A program made the position numbers and the translations under genes. From positions 5,890,001 through 5,954,000 of the forward strand of contig OY744470.1 of the NCBI GenBank assembly GCA_963556145.1: DNA of 64,000 nucleotides. Reading direction: 5' to 3'. This document shows, piece by piece, positions 11,147-21,474 of this stretch (position 1 is its first letter; each line of letters opens with the position of its first letter). This DNA comes from Hygrocybe punicea. Taxonomy: Eukaryota; Basidiomycota; Agaricomycetes; Agaricales; Hygrophoraceae. The notes below the pieces were generated by a model. The model had not been told where the DNA came from. It saw only the letters and a list, made by a program, of their open reading frames with translations, and ran no database searches.

Positions 11147-12789
11147 ACAAGGACCCATGGGATTTAAGGGAAGCCAGGGAAGCCGTAGATTGGGAGAACT
11201 GGAAGGTAGTGATGAAAGAGGAATTCGATCAGCTACAGGAAATGGGCATTTGGAAACTCGTAGACTTACCGGAGGGGCGGGAAGCCATCGGAAGCAAATG
11301 GGTTTTCCACCGGAAACGCGATGAGACGGGTGCAATCGCTAGGCACAAGGCCCGGTTAGTAGCCGAGGGGTTCTCACAGAAGCCTGGAGTGGATTTCAGC
11401 GAAACCGGAACATTTGCTCCTGTGATGCGGTTCAAGACGTTATGGACGTTGCTTGCATATTCCGCAGTCAAGGACTGGGATATCCAGCAGATGGATATCA
11501 AAGGCACATACCTTAATGGATGGGTGAAGGAGGAGCTGTACATGAAGCAGCCAGTGGAATTTGAGGATGGAACCGGATGGGTTTGCCGCCTCATACGCCC
11601 TATATATGGTCTCAGGCAAGCCAGAAACATATGGAACACGGATTTCGATAACACGACGAAGGAATTTTGTTATACAAGATTATGGACTGACTACTGCACA
11701 TACTACTATTGGGAAGGCGAAATTGTACTCGTATGGGTCGACGACCTCATGGCTTACATAAACAACCGAGCGATAAATCAGTGGGTAATCAACCAGCTAA
11801 AGGAAAAATACACGGTAATGGTCATCGGAAAGCCAACATTACTGCTTGGAATCCATATCAAACGAGACCACCAACAACAGAAAATCACCCTATCACAAAG
11901 CCACTATATCCAGAAGATCCTCGCAAAGGCCGGAATGAAGGATGCCAAGCCGGTATCAACCCCAATGGACCAGAACGTGGTCCTATGAATAAATGAAACC
12001 GAAACTGACGAGAGCGAGTGGAAACGCACCTTGATTGAGTATGCGACACAAGTTGGAGAGCTCTTGTATGCTGCGCACGCAACAAGACCCAATATCATGT
12101 ATGCAACTGTAACCTTTGCACAATTCACACAGAACCCGAGTCCGGAACACTGGACAGCACTTAAAAGGATATTCTGCTACCTAAAGGGAACGATGGATTA
12201 TGAACTAACGTATGGTGGAAAGGACCAACAGATTATGACAGAAACTGTTCATTACATCGATTCCGATTGGGGATCCAACCTGCACCAGAAATCCATTAGC
12301 GGATATGTGTTCACGATTGTAGGGGGAGCTGTGGCTTGGAGCTCAAAGAAGCAAAGCACGATTGCGTTGTCAACGGCCGAAGTGGAATATGTCGCCGCTA
12401 CTCATGCCACGAAACAGCTAATCTGGCATAGAAACTTGTTGAAGGGATTGGACCTACAGTCGGATGAAACATCAATTTTACGATCCGACAATCAGGCCAC
12501 GATTGCTATATCACACAACCTGGAATTCCACGTGCGGACGAAGCACATAGATATCAATCTACATTTCCTATGAGATCACGTCGCGTCTAGTATTCTCAAA
12601 GTCACATATATTCCTTCTGAAGAAAATCTAGTGGACATATTTACAAAAGGGTTACCTCGCCCGCTTCATGCAAAGTTCACAGCCGAACTTGGTCTATTGA
12701 CCAGAGAGGAATGGGAAAGAGCGGAACATGTAATGGAATACATGGACGATGTTTACCGCAACCCAGAACGAGTCGAAGAGTATTCGACC

Positions 12790-12798
12790 AAGGGGGAG
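12790..12798 (+). promoter_or_regulatory. Polypurine tract of the copia element
   Basis: AAGGGGGAG lies directly before the 3' LTR, the usual plus-strand primer position. Confidence 0.8.
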
Positions 12799-13030
12799 TG
12801 TTGGGAATAGTGGCCAAATAGTCGCGGAAAGGATTAGTAATCTGTATCACGTGACCCCACACTCATCCGATGAATAATGCTGAAGCACAGCATGTATTCT
12901 ACTCACCACAGGAAACTTCTAGTAGATTTAGCTACTAGTATAAAGACCCTCTCAGAGAGAGGCAAATATAATTCATTCCACACAAAATATCTTAGCGGTC
13001 AACAACCACTGCAAACTATATATTCCAATA
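12799..13030 (+). repeat. 3' LTR of the copia element
   Basis: It is 232 bp, TGTTGG to CCAATA, and is followed by the AATGT duplication. Confidence 0.95.
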
Positions 13031-13035
13031 AATGT

Positions 13036-13491
13036 TAATCAACCTAATATACAAAGTGACTTGTCAACCTATTTTTCCAACCTTTCACAGGTCGGTTATT
13101 GTATCCAAGAAGACCGGGCAGGCTTGGTCATCTGGGTCATATCAACCCATGTCAGGGATCATATGTATTCCAGGCTTGGCATCCCAAGATCTCTTACTGT
13201 CAGACTTATATACTGAGCCCAAGTGCAGAACATTTGCAATGCTTGACTAGATTTGACTAGGAGCATGTAACACCTTTCAGCATTGCCAGTGACTTAGACT
13301 TCCAGTGCCCATGATCACACATGCATTGTGCAACAACAGTAAGAGTGTAAAATAATTGAAATTATGAGGTTGCTGTCCTGTACACTGATCACAAGAGTAC
13401 CCATCAACACTGTCATCAAAGTTCGCCAGAGTGCATGTAGACCCCTTCCTTGTCCAAATTTATGTCACAAATTGATTCTAGGCCACTCACA
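13036..13491. other. Spacer, no gene seen
   Basis: The first 50 bases are the right arm of the interrupted MITE. The rest shows no frame of coding quality on either strand. Confidence 0.4.
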
Positions 13492-14000
13492 TCAGACTCG
13501 AGGCCAAGGATGCAGAGGAGATAAATATGGTTTGAAGAGATAGAGGTCATCCAGGTCTGGGAAAATTGGTGATGGTCCTTGTGAATTTATCTCATCCCCC
13601 AACTGCTGTTCTACAAGCATGAGCTTGCCCTTTACCGCTTCGTCCCCATCACGCTTGGCCTGCAGATATAGTTCCACCTCATTGATATGTTCAGCTGCCA
13701 GTCTCTTCTCGGATAATAGCGTTTTGTGAACAGCGTGCGAAATGGAGAGTGCTTGTTGTGCTCGGTCGTAGGTGTTGGGCCTGTCTTCAGACTCGAGACT
13801 GTGCAATGCTCCTCATAGAATTGCCGTTTATAGGGCTAGTGAGTGCAGAGTTGAATTTTTGAGCACCAAAACCTTTTGGGATTTAAGGCCCAAAAAGAAT
13901 CTCCTGGTCAGTAGCTCTCTAATGGTGCCCCACTTGTCAAAATTGGTGGAGCGGTTGTGGAGAAATGTGGCCAAGAAGTCACCGCTGCAGTTAAGCTAGA
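13492..14000 (-). pseudogene. Decayed unknown coding sequence
   Basis: The minus strand reads as helical, charged protein (SHAVHKTLLSEKRLAAEHIN, ELYLQAKRDGDEAVKGKLML) ending at 13492. The same frame continues upstream to about 14000 (FLATFLHNRSTNFDKWGTIR) through two stops. I do not recognise the family. The heptad-like charge pattern suggests a coiled coil. The stops argue for a relic. Confidence 0.35.
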
Positions 14001-14255
14001 GCACAGGGTTAAGGTTGACCCAGTCTAGGGTTGCATGACCAAAACTTGCCATTCTTGGCAATTCGGTCTTGTGGCTGTATCAGACATTGCAACTCCAGCT
14101 TTGTTTCACTCTTTCTTAAGACTTCACCTCCCACAGCTTGTTTGTTTGTTACTTTGGTGTACTTAGTGTTCACAGTATACATCATCAAAGTTTCCAAACA
14201 CAGTTAACTCTTAGTTCCTATCTACCTTCATTGAACTCTCATTGTAACTCTTTTT
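14001..14255. other. Spacer, no feature seen
   Basis: No coding or repeat structure was recognised before the hexanucleotide tract. Confidence 0.4.
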
Positions 14256-14261
14256 TACCAC

Positions 14262-14668
14262 TAACCAGCACCACAGCACCAATACCAGCACCAGCACCAG
14301 CACCAGCACTGGCACTACAGCTCCAGCACCAGCACCAACACTGGCACCAGCACCAGCACCAGCACCAGTACCAGTGCCAATGTGGATGCCAGCACCAGCA
14401 CCGATGCAGGCACCACTAACACTGGCACCAGCACTGACACTGACACCAGCACTGGCACCAGTGTGAATGCAGACACCAGCACCAGCACCACAGCACCAGC
14501 ACCAGCACTGACCTTGCAGCAGCAGTGCCAGCATCCTGCCAGCACCGACACCGGTGCCAATGTGGACACCAGCATGAGCACCAACACCAACACTGGAACC
14601 AGCACCAACACCAGAAGCAGCACCGGTACCAGTACCATACAGCACACCACCAGCACCAACACAAGATG
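14262..14668. repeat. ACCAGC hexanucleotide minisatellite
   Basis: About 400 bases of imperfect ACCAGC/ACTGGC units (with CAGCAC and ACAC variants) run through 14262-14668. They create open frames of Thr/Ser/Ala/Pro repeats on + and of Val/Leu/Gly or Cys/Trp repeats on -. None has a credible start context or non-repeat extension, so this is scored as simple repeat. Confidence 0.85.
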
Positions 14669-15024
14669 TCATGGTTGCTCTTTAAGTCACCTAGTCGATT
14701 TTATTATATCTCATACACATCTTTAGGTCAATTTGCAATACTGCCTCTGGTTACATGCAGGCAGTTAGATCCCGTGTGCTCATGAAACAGAGTGGGTTTT
14801 TTCTGCTTGTCATCCTCAAGTTGGTACTGATGGGCTATGTAACCAGTGAGAGATGCCCTCTTTTGTCACAACCCATGGTGTCCAGCCACAACAAGAACAC
14901 ATCTTATGTCCCTCTAAGTGAGTCTGGCTATGTCGCTGTGTCATGATGCCTCAGTCAAAGTTCATCCAGCGTCTTGACTCTGTTGTTTCATAATCTTGGT
15001 TGGATCGACTACATCTCCCAGATG
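14669..15024. other. Spacer, no confident gene
   Basis: A 63-codon frame at 14755-14946 has a hydrophobic run (GFFLLVILKLVLMGYV) but no other support. Nothing else was recognised. Confidence 0.35.
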
Positions 15025-15470
15025 GCTTGACGGGAATAGTAGTAAAAGGAAGGGAATGTTAGTAAAAGTAAAGCTGCCACATAAAACTGGACTAATAATG
15101 ATGAATCCGGCGATGAACAGAGTGAAAACGGACAAATAATGAAAAACCCGACGATGCCGACGATGTCGGGTACGGCGGGTCGGGTCGGGTTGGGTCAGAA
15201 ATGATGAACAAATAATGAGAACAATGATAAAGACGATGAAATGAACTATAATAATCTAAGGGTCTACAAGGACAAGCTAGTGTTGCCGAAGTTCAGTTCG
15301 GTCCGGTTCCGACCCTTTTTGGCGGAACCGCGAACTGAACTTGGGGTCCGGTTTGGCGCATGGCCAAACCTGGACCCAGATGGCATCGAACTGTCTGTCC
15401 ACGTTCGGTCTGGGTTCAGACGTGGTCTGAACCCCGGACCGAGGTGGGCTCACCCCGTGAGCTCTGTTCT

Positions 15471-15522
15471 CCTCGCGAATGGCAGGCACGTATCAATTGA
15501 TACGGCGCTGCACTTCACAAGG
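15471..15522. repeat. Nested palindrome box of element B
   Basis: CCTCGCGAA at 15471-15479 faces TTCACAAGG at 15514-15522. The core CGTATCAATTGATACG is a perfect 16-bp palindrome. Confidence 0.75.
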
Positions 15523-15817
15523 TAGATGGGCTGCGGGGGAGCCGTCCAGCGCTGCTGCTGCTGCTGCTGCTGGCTGTTTCCGTCGTCGTTGCCTGGTTGC
15601 CGTTGCCATTGCCATTGCAGTTGCCGCCGCCGCTGGTGGTGGTGGTGGTGGTGGTGGTGGTGGTGGTGTTGCGGCTGTCCCGCATCCGTTGGCATCGCGT
15701 TGGCGTTGGGATCCATTTTGTGCCACGGTGGTGTGCTCGCGATGTGGTCGTGGTTGAGTTTCCTGTAACAGATAATATTAGTAAAGTTAAGATAAATGGT
15801 AAAACTTACCTGTGTCC

Positions 15818-15844
15818 ATGAACGCGACATTGTGTCGCGTTCAT
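15818..15844 (-). other. Conserved hairpin of element B
   Basis: ATGAACGCGACA pairs with TGTCGCGTTCAT over 12 bp, with a three-base loop. Relative to element A, a T-G wobble is replaced by C-G. Confidence 0.8.
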
Positions 15845-16711
15845 TGGCCTTGTGTTGTTGTTGTTGGTGAAGAAACCTTCGTGTAATGGTCACATGATAC
15901 CGTTTAACACAAAAAAGTAAGTAAAGAAATACGAAAAACAAATGAAATAAATACCTTAAAAATATCCGCGTTCGTGGTTTGGACGCGGTTTGGAGCCGTT
16001 CAGGAAATCCGGCCGGCCTCGAAACCCTGAACCGAACCTGTGGTCCGGTTCAGCATTTGGCTGAACTTAGACTGAACCCCGGGTTCGGTTCGGGGTTTGA
16101 ACCGGGTTCGGCTAGGTTCGGAACCGAACTACGGCAACACTAGGATGAGCATTTGAAGTGATTAAAATGATTCTGACTATGAGGGAAACGGGGACTAATG
16201 GTATCTCTTTTTTTTGTACGGTCGTCAGGGACCGTTTTTATAGTACATGTGTGTGTAGCTACTTTCGGACATGTCTACTTTGGCTGATAGAAACTACAAA
16301 GAAAAGCTGGAATGGGGATGTGGAAAGGGGGGTTGCAAAGTGACGAAGATAGGAATATGGAGGGGAAAATGAATATCCATGAAAAAGATGGAAAATGTCC
16401 TACATATCTCTGAAAGGATGACGGGATGCATAAATATGGTGAGTCCGAAGTCGGGGATTGACTCCGATGAGATCCATCTTCTAGAATTGGAACTCCGAGG
16501 TGTTTGAGGCTGCTGGATTTGGTCCGAAAGCGGCTGTGACAAAGCGGCATGTGTCAGGTTGCATCGGTCATGTCGGGTCACGTCACGTCACATCACGTCG
16601 GGTTGCATCGGGTTACGTCAGGTTCGAATGCAAGTTGAATAGAGGCATTGGGTTCATCCGGATTCGTGATATATTGAGGATACCGACTCAGAGGGACATC
16701 GACCCTCTACA

Positions 16712-18312
16712 TCGTGTCCATCCGCAGTGGCCTCCTCAATAGTCACACACCTTCAACAGCAAAGTCCACCTTCTCCCTTCCAAACTGCATCTGCTCTCCC
16801 TCCACTCTGCTTCCCTCTGTTTTGCCTCAACCTCCACTTCCTTGTCAGCTTCAACTTTGTCTTCCCACTGAGGTGCCTGAATCTCTCACTCCTGCCTTTG
16901 CTGCTCCTTTGCCCTCTCCAGGCACTCCTTGTCCCACTGTACAGAATACCCGGATGATAGACAGGATGTCCCTGATGCAGATGAAAGTGGCTGCAGAGAT
17001 CGACATCATAAATCCGCTATGTGTCTGCACACCTGCATGTGCATTGCCGGGGGCAGGAACTGACTCGACCGACAGCCAATTACTGGACATGGTAGACCCA
17101 CCGTGCAGTGTGGGCATGTGGATTGACATGGGAAGCCCAAGACCGAGAATGCTCTGCTTCTTCCCTACCATCTTCACCTTGCCAAGCTTAGGGTACTGGC
17201 TTCGAAACTGCTCATCGACATGCATGCCATTTGCACCTTTGCAGCAACTTCTCCCCCTCAATCTCCTTGTGCTTCTTCAACTTCTTCTCCTTGCCTTCCT
17301 TCTTCTGCTTCTGCTGCTTCTGTCCTTTGACTCTCTCACATTACATATCTTGTGCTCGCATCCTCGGTGCCTTTGAGTTGAGCCCGACTGTCAATGTGTG
17401 CTAGAGAGCACATGGATCAGATCATGTGCGAGGCGATTGAGCCCAAGCCCAAATTCCCGGCCAAAGCCACAGGGGGACTGGTGCCACCTGGAACAGCGAG
17501 AAACCCACCAGTCGTGGGTGTGCCTGATTGGGAGTTCATCAGAGGTGGGGAAGAATGAACACTGTCTTGTGAGGTATTATCGAAAGGAGAATTAGCGGAT
17601 GAAGGATCCTGGAATCGAACAAGTTGAAACACATGTGGGCTTCCAGAGAAATCTTACTGGGTTCAGGGGCTGCAGAAGAAATGGGAGGATGTCGATATTA
17701 ATTCCCCAGAGCAGTGGATGCAGGGCAGACAAAAATAACCTATATTTTGTATGTGTCTCAAGTTCATGTTCCTCCTTTTGTTTCTCCTTCTCCTTCTCCT
17801 TGGAATCCTTCCTACTGCGGCTGATACTCCATCACTTATCCCTGTTCTTCTCCTTCTCCTGGACCTTGAGCCAGAGTACTGACTGATTCTGGGGAGTGAT
17901 TGATGGTATATTTGCGACCTTGTCTGGAACAACCCAGTTCATCCCAACTGCTTCTTCTTCACCATGACAATATCGCCGATGTCTGGGTCTCATGTGGAGT
18001 TGATGAAGATCTCGAAACCGTCGCGTCCAGAGGACCCATGACCCATGGAATTTGATAGATTCCGGGCACAGTTCCTCTCCTGGTCCTTGTCCCTGGCACC
18101 TACTATGCCAAGAAGGCTAAGCTTGGACTTTTTTAGGATGAGCAACAGTGTCAGAGTGGGGGTGAAATGTGCACCAGGAGGTGCTGCTGGCGAGAGATGC
18201 AGAGGGAGCTGACAGGTCAAGGTGACTTGGAGGGGTATAAGGTTGATGGTGTTCAAGTTCATATCCCACTTGTCAGTGCTCAGCGTAAAGTCAGACATAA
18301 ACACTATAAAAA
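16712..18312. other. No confident gene; possible decayed coding on both strands
   Basis: Several frames look partly protein-like: plus 17420-17700 (EPKPKFPAKATGGLVPPGTA), plus 18010-18290 (PMEFDRFRAQFLSWSLSLAP) and minus 17990-18304. None can be joined into one gene without stops, and none was recognised. CT-rich runs occur at 17270-17330 and 17770-17870. Confidence 0.3.
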
Positions 18313-18560
18313 TTAAAATACAGATTCAAACATGTGATGATCGGCATATTTGTTGACATAGAATACTTGAAAACTGTCAAGAGAGTGAGAAAAATGAAAA
18401 CCAGGTGGTAAAAAACTATTGCCATATACTCTAATGAGATGTGCAGCACAGACCACACAGTCAAGGTGAATCACAGCAAGGAGTCCGTCAGCATTCGGTG
18501 TGGGTTTCACCATCCACATGCCAGTGTCAACATCAGGTCCATCGCCAATGTGTGAGAACT
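18313..18560 (-). pseudogene. C-terminal fragment of a Plavaka-type transposase
   Basis: The minus strand reads SHIGDGPDVDTGMWMVKP, then LAVIHLDCVVCAAHLIRVYG, FLPPGFHFSHSLDSFQVFY and VNKYADHHMFESVF before the stop. This order (DTG.W.V, HLD..VRAAHLI, FYVNKYADHH) is the usual C-terminus of the large Plavaka/KDZ-like transposase-associated proteins of agaricomycetes, as I remember them. Only the tail is present. Upstream sequence to 18741 may be further decayed parts, and then the gypsy LTR begins. Confidence 0.6.
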
Positions 18561-18950
18561 AATGGATCAGGGCACAGGGATAGGTAGTACCACGGAAATT
18601 GAAAGAAAAAAAAACACAATACACATGCGATGTCGAGACCATGCATGCCTTCAAGGTCCTGATTTGAGTTCACGAGCACACAGTCATATCGAGATGGGCC
18701 CTTTCACCATGAGGGGGTTGCATGAATACATTCACGATGCATGTCACGACTAGCAGTCGTGTAATGGTTCAGAGGGTCAAACAGTTGCACGATGTCGGCG
18801 GTAGTAGGGTTTTACGTTCAAGGGTCTTTTTTATGAGAGTGATTGTATGATTTGTAGAGGTAGGGTCTCAGGGATAAGGTTTGAGTGATGGAGTTGGGTG
18901 AAGTTTGTTTCATCTAGTACAACTGCTAGGAGAAATACAAGAGGTCAAAG

Positions 18951-19358
18951 TTAGGGTAGACTACGTGTAGCGCGATGTCTTTTATACCATTCCTCCCCTT
19001 CCGCAGTACCAGTGACGCGTCGTAAAGGCGATTTGCTCCGTCGCATTGGTGGGTCTACGTCTCCCCCGGCATTGAGGTGATTTGTGATCATGCCGGGCTG
19101 GCGTGCGGATTCGTCACCAGATTCGTAAGCATCCAGGTACTCGTCACCACGGCTGTCTAGTTCTTCATGCGGGGATTCGTTGCCATGTGACGTGTCGTTG
19201 CTGCAGATCGTGGGGGGTCGGAATGCTTCGAACGTTGATAGGGGGATCTCGGGATCGGCGGTGATGGGGATTCGTTGCACCCCCCGGCATATCGCGATGA
19301 GGATGAATGTGTATACGATGATGATGGCGATGATGGCGGCGATAACGGATTGGGTCAT
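18951..19358 (-). CDS. Small single-pass membrane protein encoded in the gypsy LTR
   Basis: This is a 135-residue ORF. Residues 4-25 form one strongly hydrophobic helix (VIAAIIAIIIVYTFILIAI), followed by an Arg-containing loop and a long acidic, disordered tail (ELDSRGDEYLDAYESGDES, then RRSKSPLRR). This suggests a short outer N-terminus or signal anchor with a cytosolic tail, but no family is recognised. It lies in the sense direction inside the LTR, about 1.06 kb from the LTR start. Two other gypsy-type LTRs in the window (37614-39279, 39824-41483) also encode a small membrane protein, though not obviously homologous in sequence. It could also be a captured host gene. The frame is intact. 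Confidence 0.5.
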   Translation of the reverse strand: MTQSVIAAIIAIIIVYTFILIAICRGVQRIPITADPEIPLSTFEAFRPPTICSNDTSHGNESPHEELDSRGDEYLDAYESGDESARQPGMITNHLNAGGDVDPPMRRSKSPLRRVTGTAEGEEWYKRHRATRSLP

Positions 19359-19588
19359 GATTGGAGGGAGTTTGTGCGTGGGTAGTGAAAGTGGGTGTCC
19401 TACTGTCCCGGTGTGAGTGATGAGAGTGGTCTGTGGTGTTCTGTGAGAGTCGGGGATTTCAACCTCCGGTCACGTGCCGTTCTCACGGGTTCGTTGATGA
19501 AGTGGTAGAGGTTCCTTCCTGATCGGGAGTGGGCCTCCATTCAGTATAAAGTGTGGTTGGATTCTTCGTCCTATCTCTCATCAATGCG

Positions 19589-20197
19589 ATGTTTCCCCAC
19601 TCGTGCCATCGTCTCATATTCTTCAAACGTTCTGCCCTCTTTAACCCATCCCGCCCTGTCGCGGTTAATTGCATTACGCACAACTTTGCCTGTCGCCTCT
19701 CCGACTCTGATCGGGACCTGTATTGGGCTACTGGTCGCTGTTTCACTTGCGGGAAGGCCAAACATCGTACGGAATGTTGCCACCTTGTTGCGCGCAACAA
19801 GAGGCTTCTGTGCGAGCTTCTGGCCGACCTGTTCGGTAAGTTCTGTCTTCCTTGTGGTGTTTGGTTATTGTTCTGATGGTTCTTTATGATAGCGTTGGAT
19901 GATGCGTTCCCGCCCTCGGACTACTCGTCCGAGGACTCGATGCCGTCGCTCGCGACGAAGGTTTCCTGGGGGTCCGACTCCGACGAGGACTTCTGGCCCC
20001 GAGATGCCTATGTGGACACCGGGGCACCCTTTGGGCTGCATGAGTTCCAGCCTCGTCTTCCCTTCGGCATCGCTGACATGTTTAGGCGCAATTGTCGTGC
20101 AGCGATTGAACGGGCATTGGAAGACCAGATTCGTAACCTCGTTGAAGACGCCGTCCTCCAGGAGGTAATTAAGGAGGAGTATCTCGTAGATGAGTAG
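19589..20197 (+). CDS. Zinc-knuckle protein gene, antisense within the gypsy LTR
   Basis: There are two exons, 19589-19835 and 19893-20197, giving 183 residues. The intron begins GTAAGT and ends ATAG at 19892, and splicing joins the frame as ALLDD-like sequence. Exon 1 holds a CCHC-like knuckle (CFTCGKAKHRTECC) preceded by LSDSDRDLYWATG, as in gag-type nucleic-acid-binding proteins. Exon 2 is acidic (SSEDSMPSLATKVSWGSDSD) and ends in a helix (RAIERALEDQIRNLVEDAVL-like). It runs opposite to the LTR and to the membrane-protein ORF, with about 230 bases between the two starts, so a shared promoter region is possible. The function is unknown; nucleic-acid binding is an inference. Confidence 0.5.
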
Positions 20198-20426
20198 ATA
20201 CTCCTTGATCGTAACAGTCGTACTCCCTTTCGGGGAGTTGTAGTCATAGTCCGGTCTGGTCCCGCCCCTTTAAGGGGTTTGTAAATGTAAAAGCTTTTCC
20301 CCTACTCCGCAGAGTGTGTGAATCGTAAGGGTTTGTCTGACGACCTGTCAAAGATCGTCATGAAAATAAGTGGTATCTGAGGAAAAATGTATGGGGGTGA
20401 CGTATTTTCATGACATTACCCCCCTC

Positions 20427-21365
20427 CTATGAATCACCGGAGATTTTCGAGGATGATTGATGGCGCTGTTGTTTTTTCCAGTTGAAGTCAGGGTGTTCGT
20501 TGTCGAAGTCTTCGATTGCTTCCGTGGCACCTTCGAGATTTCGGAGTGGTTCCCACGAATTTTCAGAGGTGTTATATCCCTCCCACTTGATCAGGTACTG
20601 TTTCTGGTTGCGCCATAGCTGACCATCAAGTACCTTCTCGACTTCGTATTGTTCTTCCCCTTCTATAACAATTGGTGGGGGTGGAGGTGGTGTTCGGCCT
20701 TCGATCAGATCGGGTTTGTGTGGGTATAGAAGGTTTACATGGAAGACTGGGTGGATTTTCATCTTGGCTGGCAACTCGAGTTCATAATTGAGGGGTGAGA
20801 GTTTTTTCTTTATCGTATAGGGTCCGAGGCGCTTATCAGCGAGTTTCTTTGATGGGGCTGTTGTTGTGATGTTCTGGGCATCGAGCCAGACTTTGGTCCC
20901 TTCCGGGAAGTCTGGGGGTTCTGCGTGTTTTTTGTCGTAATAGTGTTTGATTGTTTCTTGTGACAAGCGGAGTGCGGAGGATATCTCGGTTTGGAGTGAT
21001 TGAATTCTATCAGCGAGTTCATTGGCTTTCGGAACTGAGGAGCTGGCGACTTGGGTTATGATAGAGTGTGGGTGGTATCCTCGTGATGCGTAAAAAGGGG
21101 AGTGTTTGGTGGATGAGTGAACTCTGTTGTTATAGGCAAATTCAGCCATCGGGACGTATCTTGCCCAGTCATTCTGTTGGTAGTTGCAGAATATTCGGAG
21201 GTATTGTTCAAGTTCTTGGTTGATTCGTTCGCTTTGCCCGTCTGTTTGGGGGTGGAATGCCGTGGAGAGTGCGCCCTCTATCCCGAGGCGTTTGAACACC
21301 CCCTTCATCAGTTTCGAGGTAAATTGCGGCCCTCGATCGGATATCATCTTCTTTGGGAGTCAAGT
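20427..21365 (-). pseudogene. Gypsy integrase C-terminus with chromodomain, 5'-truncated
   Basis: The frame runs from the integrase core end (MISDRGPQFTSKLMKGVF, HPQTDGQSERINQELEQYL, WARYVPMAEFAYNN), through the GPY/F region (KLADKRLGPYTI, HPVFHVNLLYPH), to a chromodomain (YEVEKVLDG, YLIKWEGYNTSENSWEPL). This C-terminal chromodomain marks a chromovirus-type gypsy element; such domains direct integration to heterochromatin. The coding part is undamaged but stops abruptly near 21365, where unrelated sequence begins, so protease, RT, RNase H and most of the integrase are gone. A purine tract and the LTR follow. Confidence 0.9.
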
Positions 21366-21417
21366 TGTAGGTATAGCTAGATAGTCATGAGCCATTTTTG
21401 GTAGCTTTTTATACTAT

Positions 21418-21474
21418 GGTTAGGATCATCTTTTCTTTATATAGTTCCGAAGCCACCCCGAACCTGCATCTACA
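21418..21474 (-). repeat. End fragment of the TGTAGA repeat family
   Basis: GGTTAGGATCATC through ..GCATCTACA matches 45633-45687 almost base for base. It is the terminal part of the same dispersed repeat, left at the junction between the truncated gypsy and the next pseudogene. Confidence 0.65.

Larger units (their letters stand above)
7023..12810 (+). pseudogene. copia gag-pol polyprotein, seven TGA stops
   Basis: The ATG at 7023 starts gag (YRIELLKGNN), which resumes after element A at 8286. A CCHC knuckle (CFNCHKKGHMAKDC) is near 8940-8981. The protease site reads WLLDSRMTSHIS where family members have DSGA, so the active site is damaged. The integrase has the GPY/zinc-type pre-domain (HLYGHIGMSGLETL) and the core (TLSDVWGPARV, TAPYSPSQHGTVERFN). 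The reverse transcriptase begins near 11190 (AIGSKWVFHRKRDE, VWVDDLMAYI), and RNase H follows (YIDSDWG, WSSKKQSTIALSTAEVEY). All seven in-frame stops (8982, 9501, 10170, 10300, 10626, 11986, 12571) are TGA, each explicable as CGA changed to TGA. About 1,400 codons remain once the two insertions are removed. Confidence 0.93.
6698..13030 (+). mobile_element. Ty1/copia LTR retrotransposon, full length but decayed
   Basis: Two LTRs (6698-6939 and 12799-13030) start TGTTGG and end CCAATA. The element is bounded by AATGT at 6693-6697 and 13031-13035, a 5-bp target duplication. A primer-binding-like site follows the left LTR, and a purine tract (AAGGGGGAG) precedes the right LTR. The single gag-pol frame has the order gag, protease, integrase, reverse transcriptase, RNase H, typical of copia. 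Two hAT-like elements (7092-8277 and 10827-11146) are inserted in it with 8-bp duplications. Confidence 0.96.
6617..13088. repeat. Small TIR element (MITE) interrupted by the copia insertion
   Basis: Sequence just left of the copia element (6617-6656: AAGGTTGGAAA.. then AGGTTGGAAAGTCACTT) is the inverted complement of sequence just right of it (13047-13088: AAGTGACTTGTCAACC, then TTTTCCAACCTTT). The simplest reading is that copia landed inside a short inverted-repeat element. No target duplication of the outer element was identified, so its exact limits are uncertain. Confidence 0.45.
15278..16142 (-). mobile_element. Element B: second copy of the A family, inverted
   Basis: The ends are TAGTGTTGC and GCAACACTA; length 865 bp. 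The flanks are GGACAAGC (15270-15277) and GGATGAGC (16143-16150), a duplication with two transitions. The uninterrupted site exists in the window, in the related repeat near 45345-45352 (complement GGATGAGC), which proves the insertion. On the minus strand it carries the hairpin (15818-15844), an intron-like segment (15763-15809), a short CAN tract and the palindrome box (15471-15522, with a perfect CGTATCAATTGATACG core at 15489-15504). Confidence 0.9.
15025..16711 (+). repeat. Dispersed repeat with CGGGT arrays, copy 1 (contains element B)
   Basis: Outside element B, this segment is the inverted counterpart of 44807-45600. CGGGT-type words are iterated near both ends (15176-15200 and 16552-16626). 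The right end reads ..CCTCTACA. The related copy ends in the same way, and its other end is TGTAGA-like, so an LTR or a non-autonomous DNA element are both possible; no target duplication was found. No coding sequence is supported. Confidence 0.6.
18742..20415 (-). repeat. 3' LTR (1.67 kb) of a chromodomain gypsy element
   Basis: Read on the minus strand, the LTR starts TGTCATG at 20415 and ends CGTGACA at 18742. It directly follows the integrase/chromodomain ORF and a purine tract (GGAGGGGGGTAA at about 20416-20427). The partner LTR is missing because the element is cut off near 21365. The LTR is unusually long and contains a minus-strand membrane-protein ORF (18951-19358) and a plus-strand CCHC ORF (19589-20197). 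Confidence 0.7.

Noticed and set aside
14138..14726. Long frames of Thr/Ser, His/Gln, Val/Leu or Cys/Trp repeats
   Set aside because: They are by-products of the ACCAGC hexanucleotide repeat and have no non-repeat domain.
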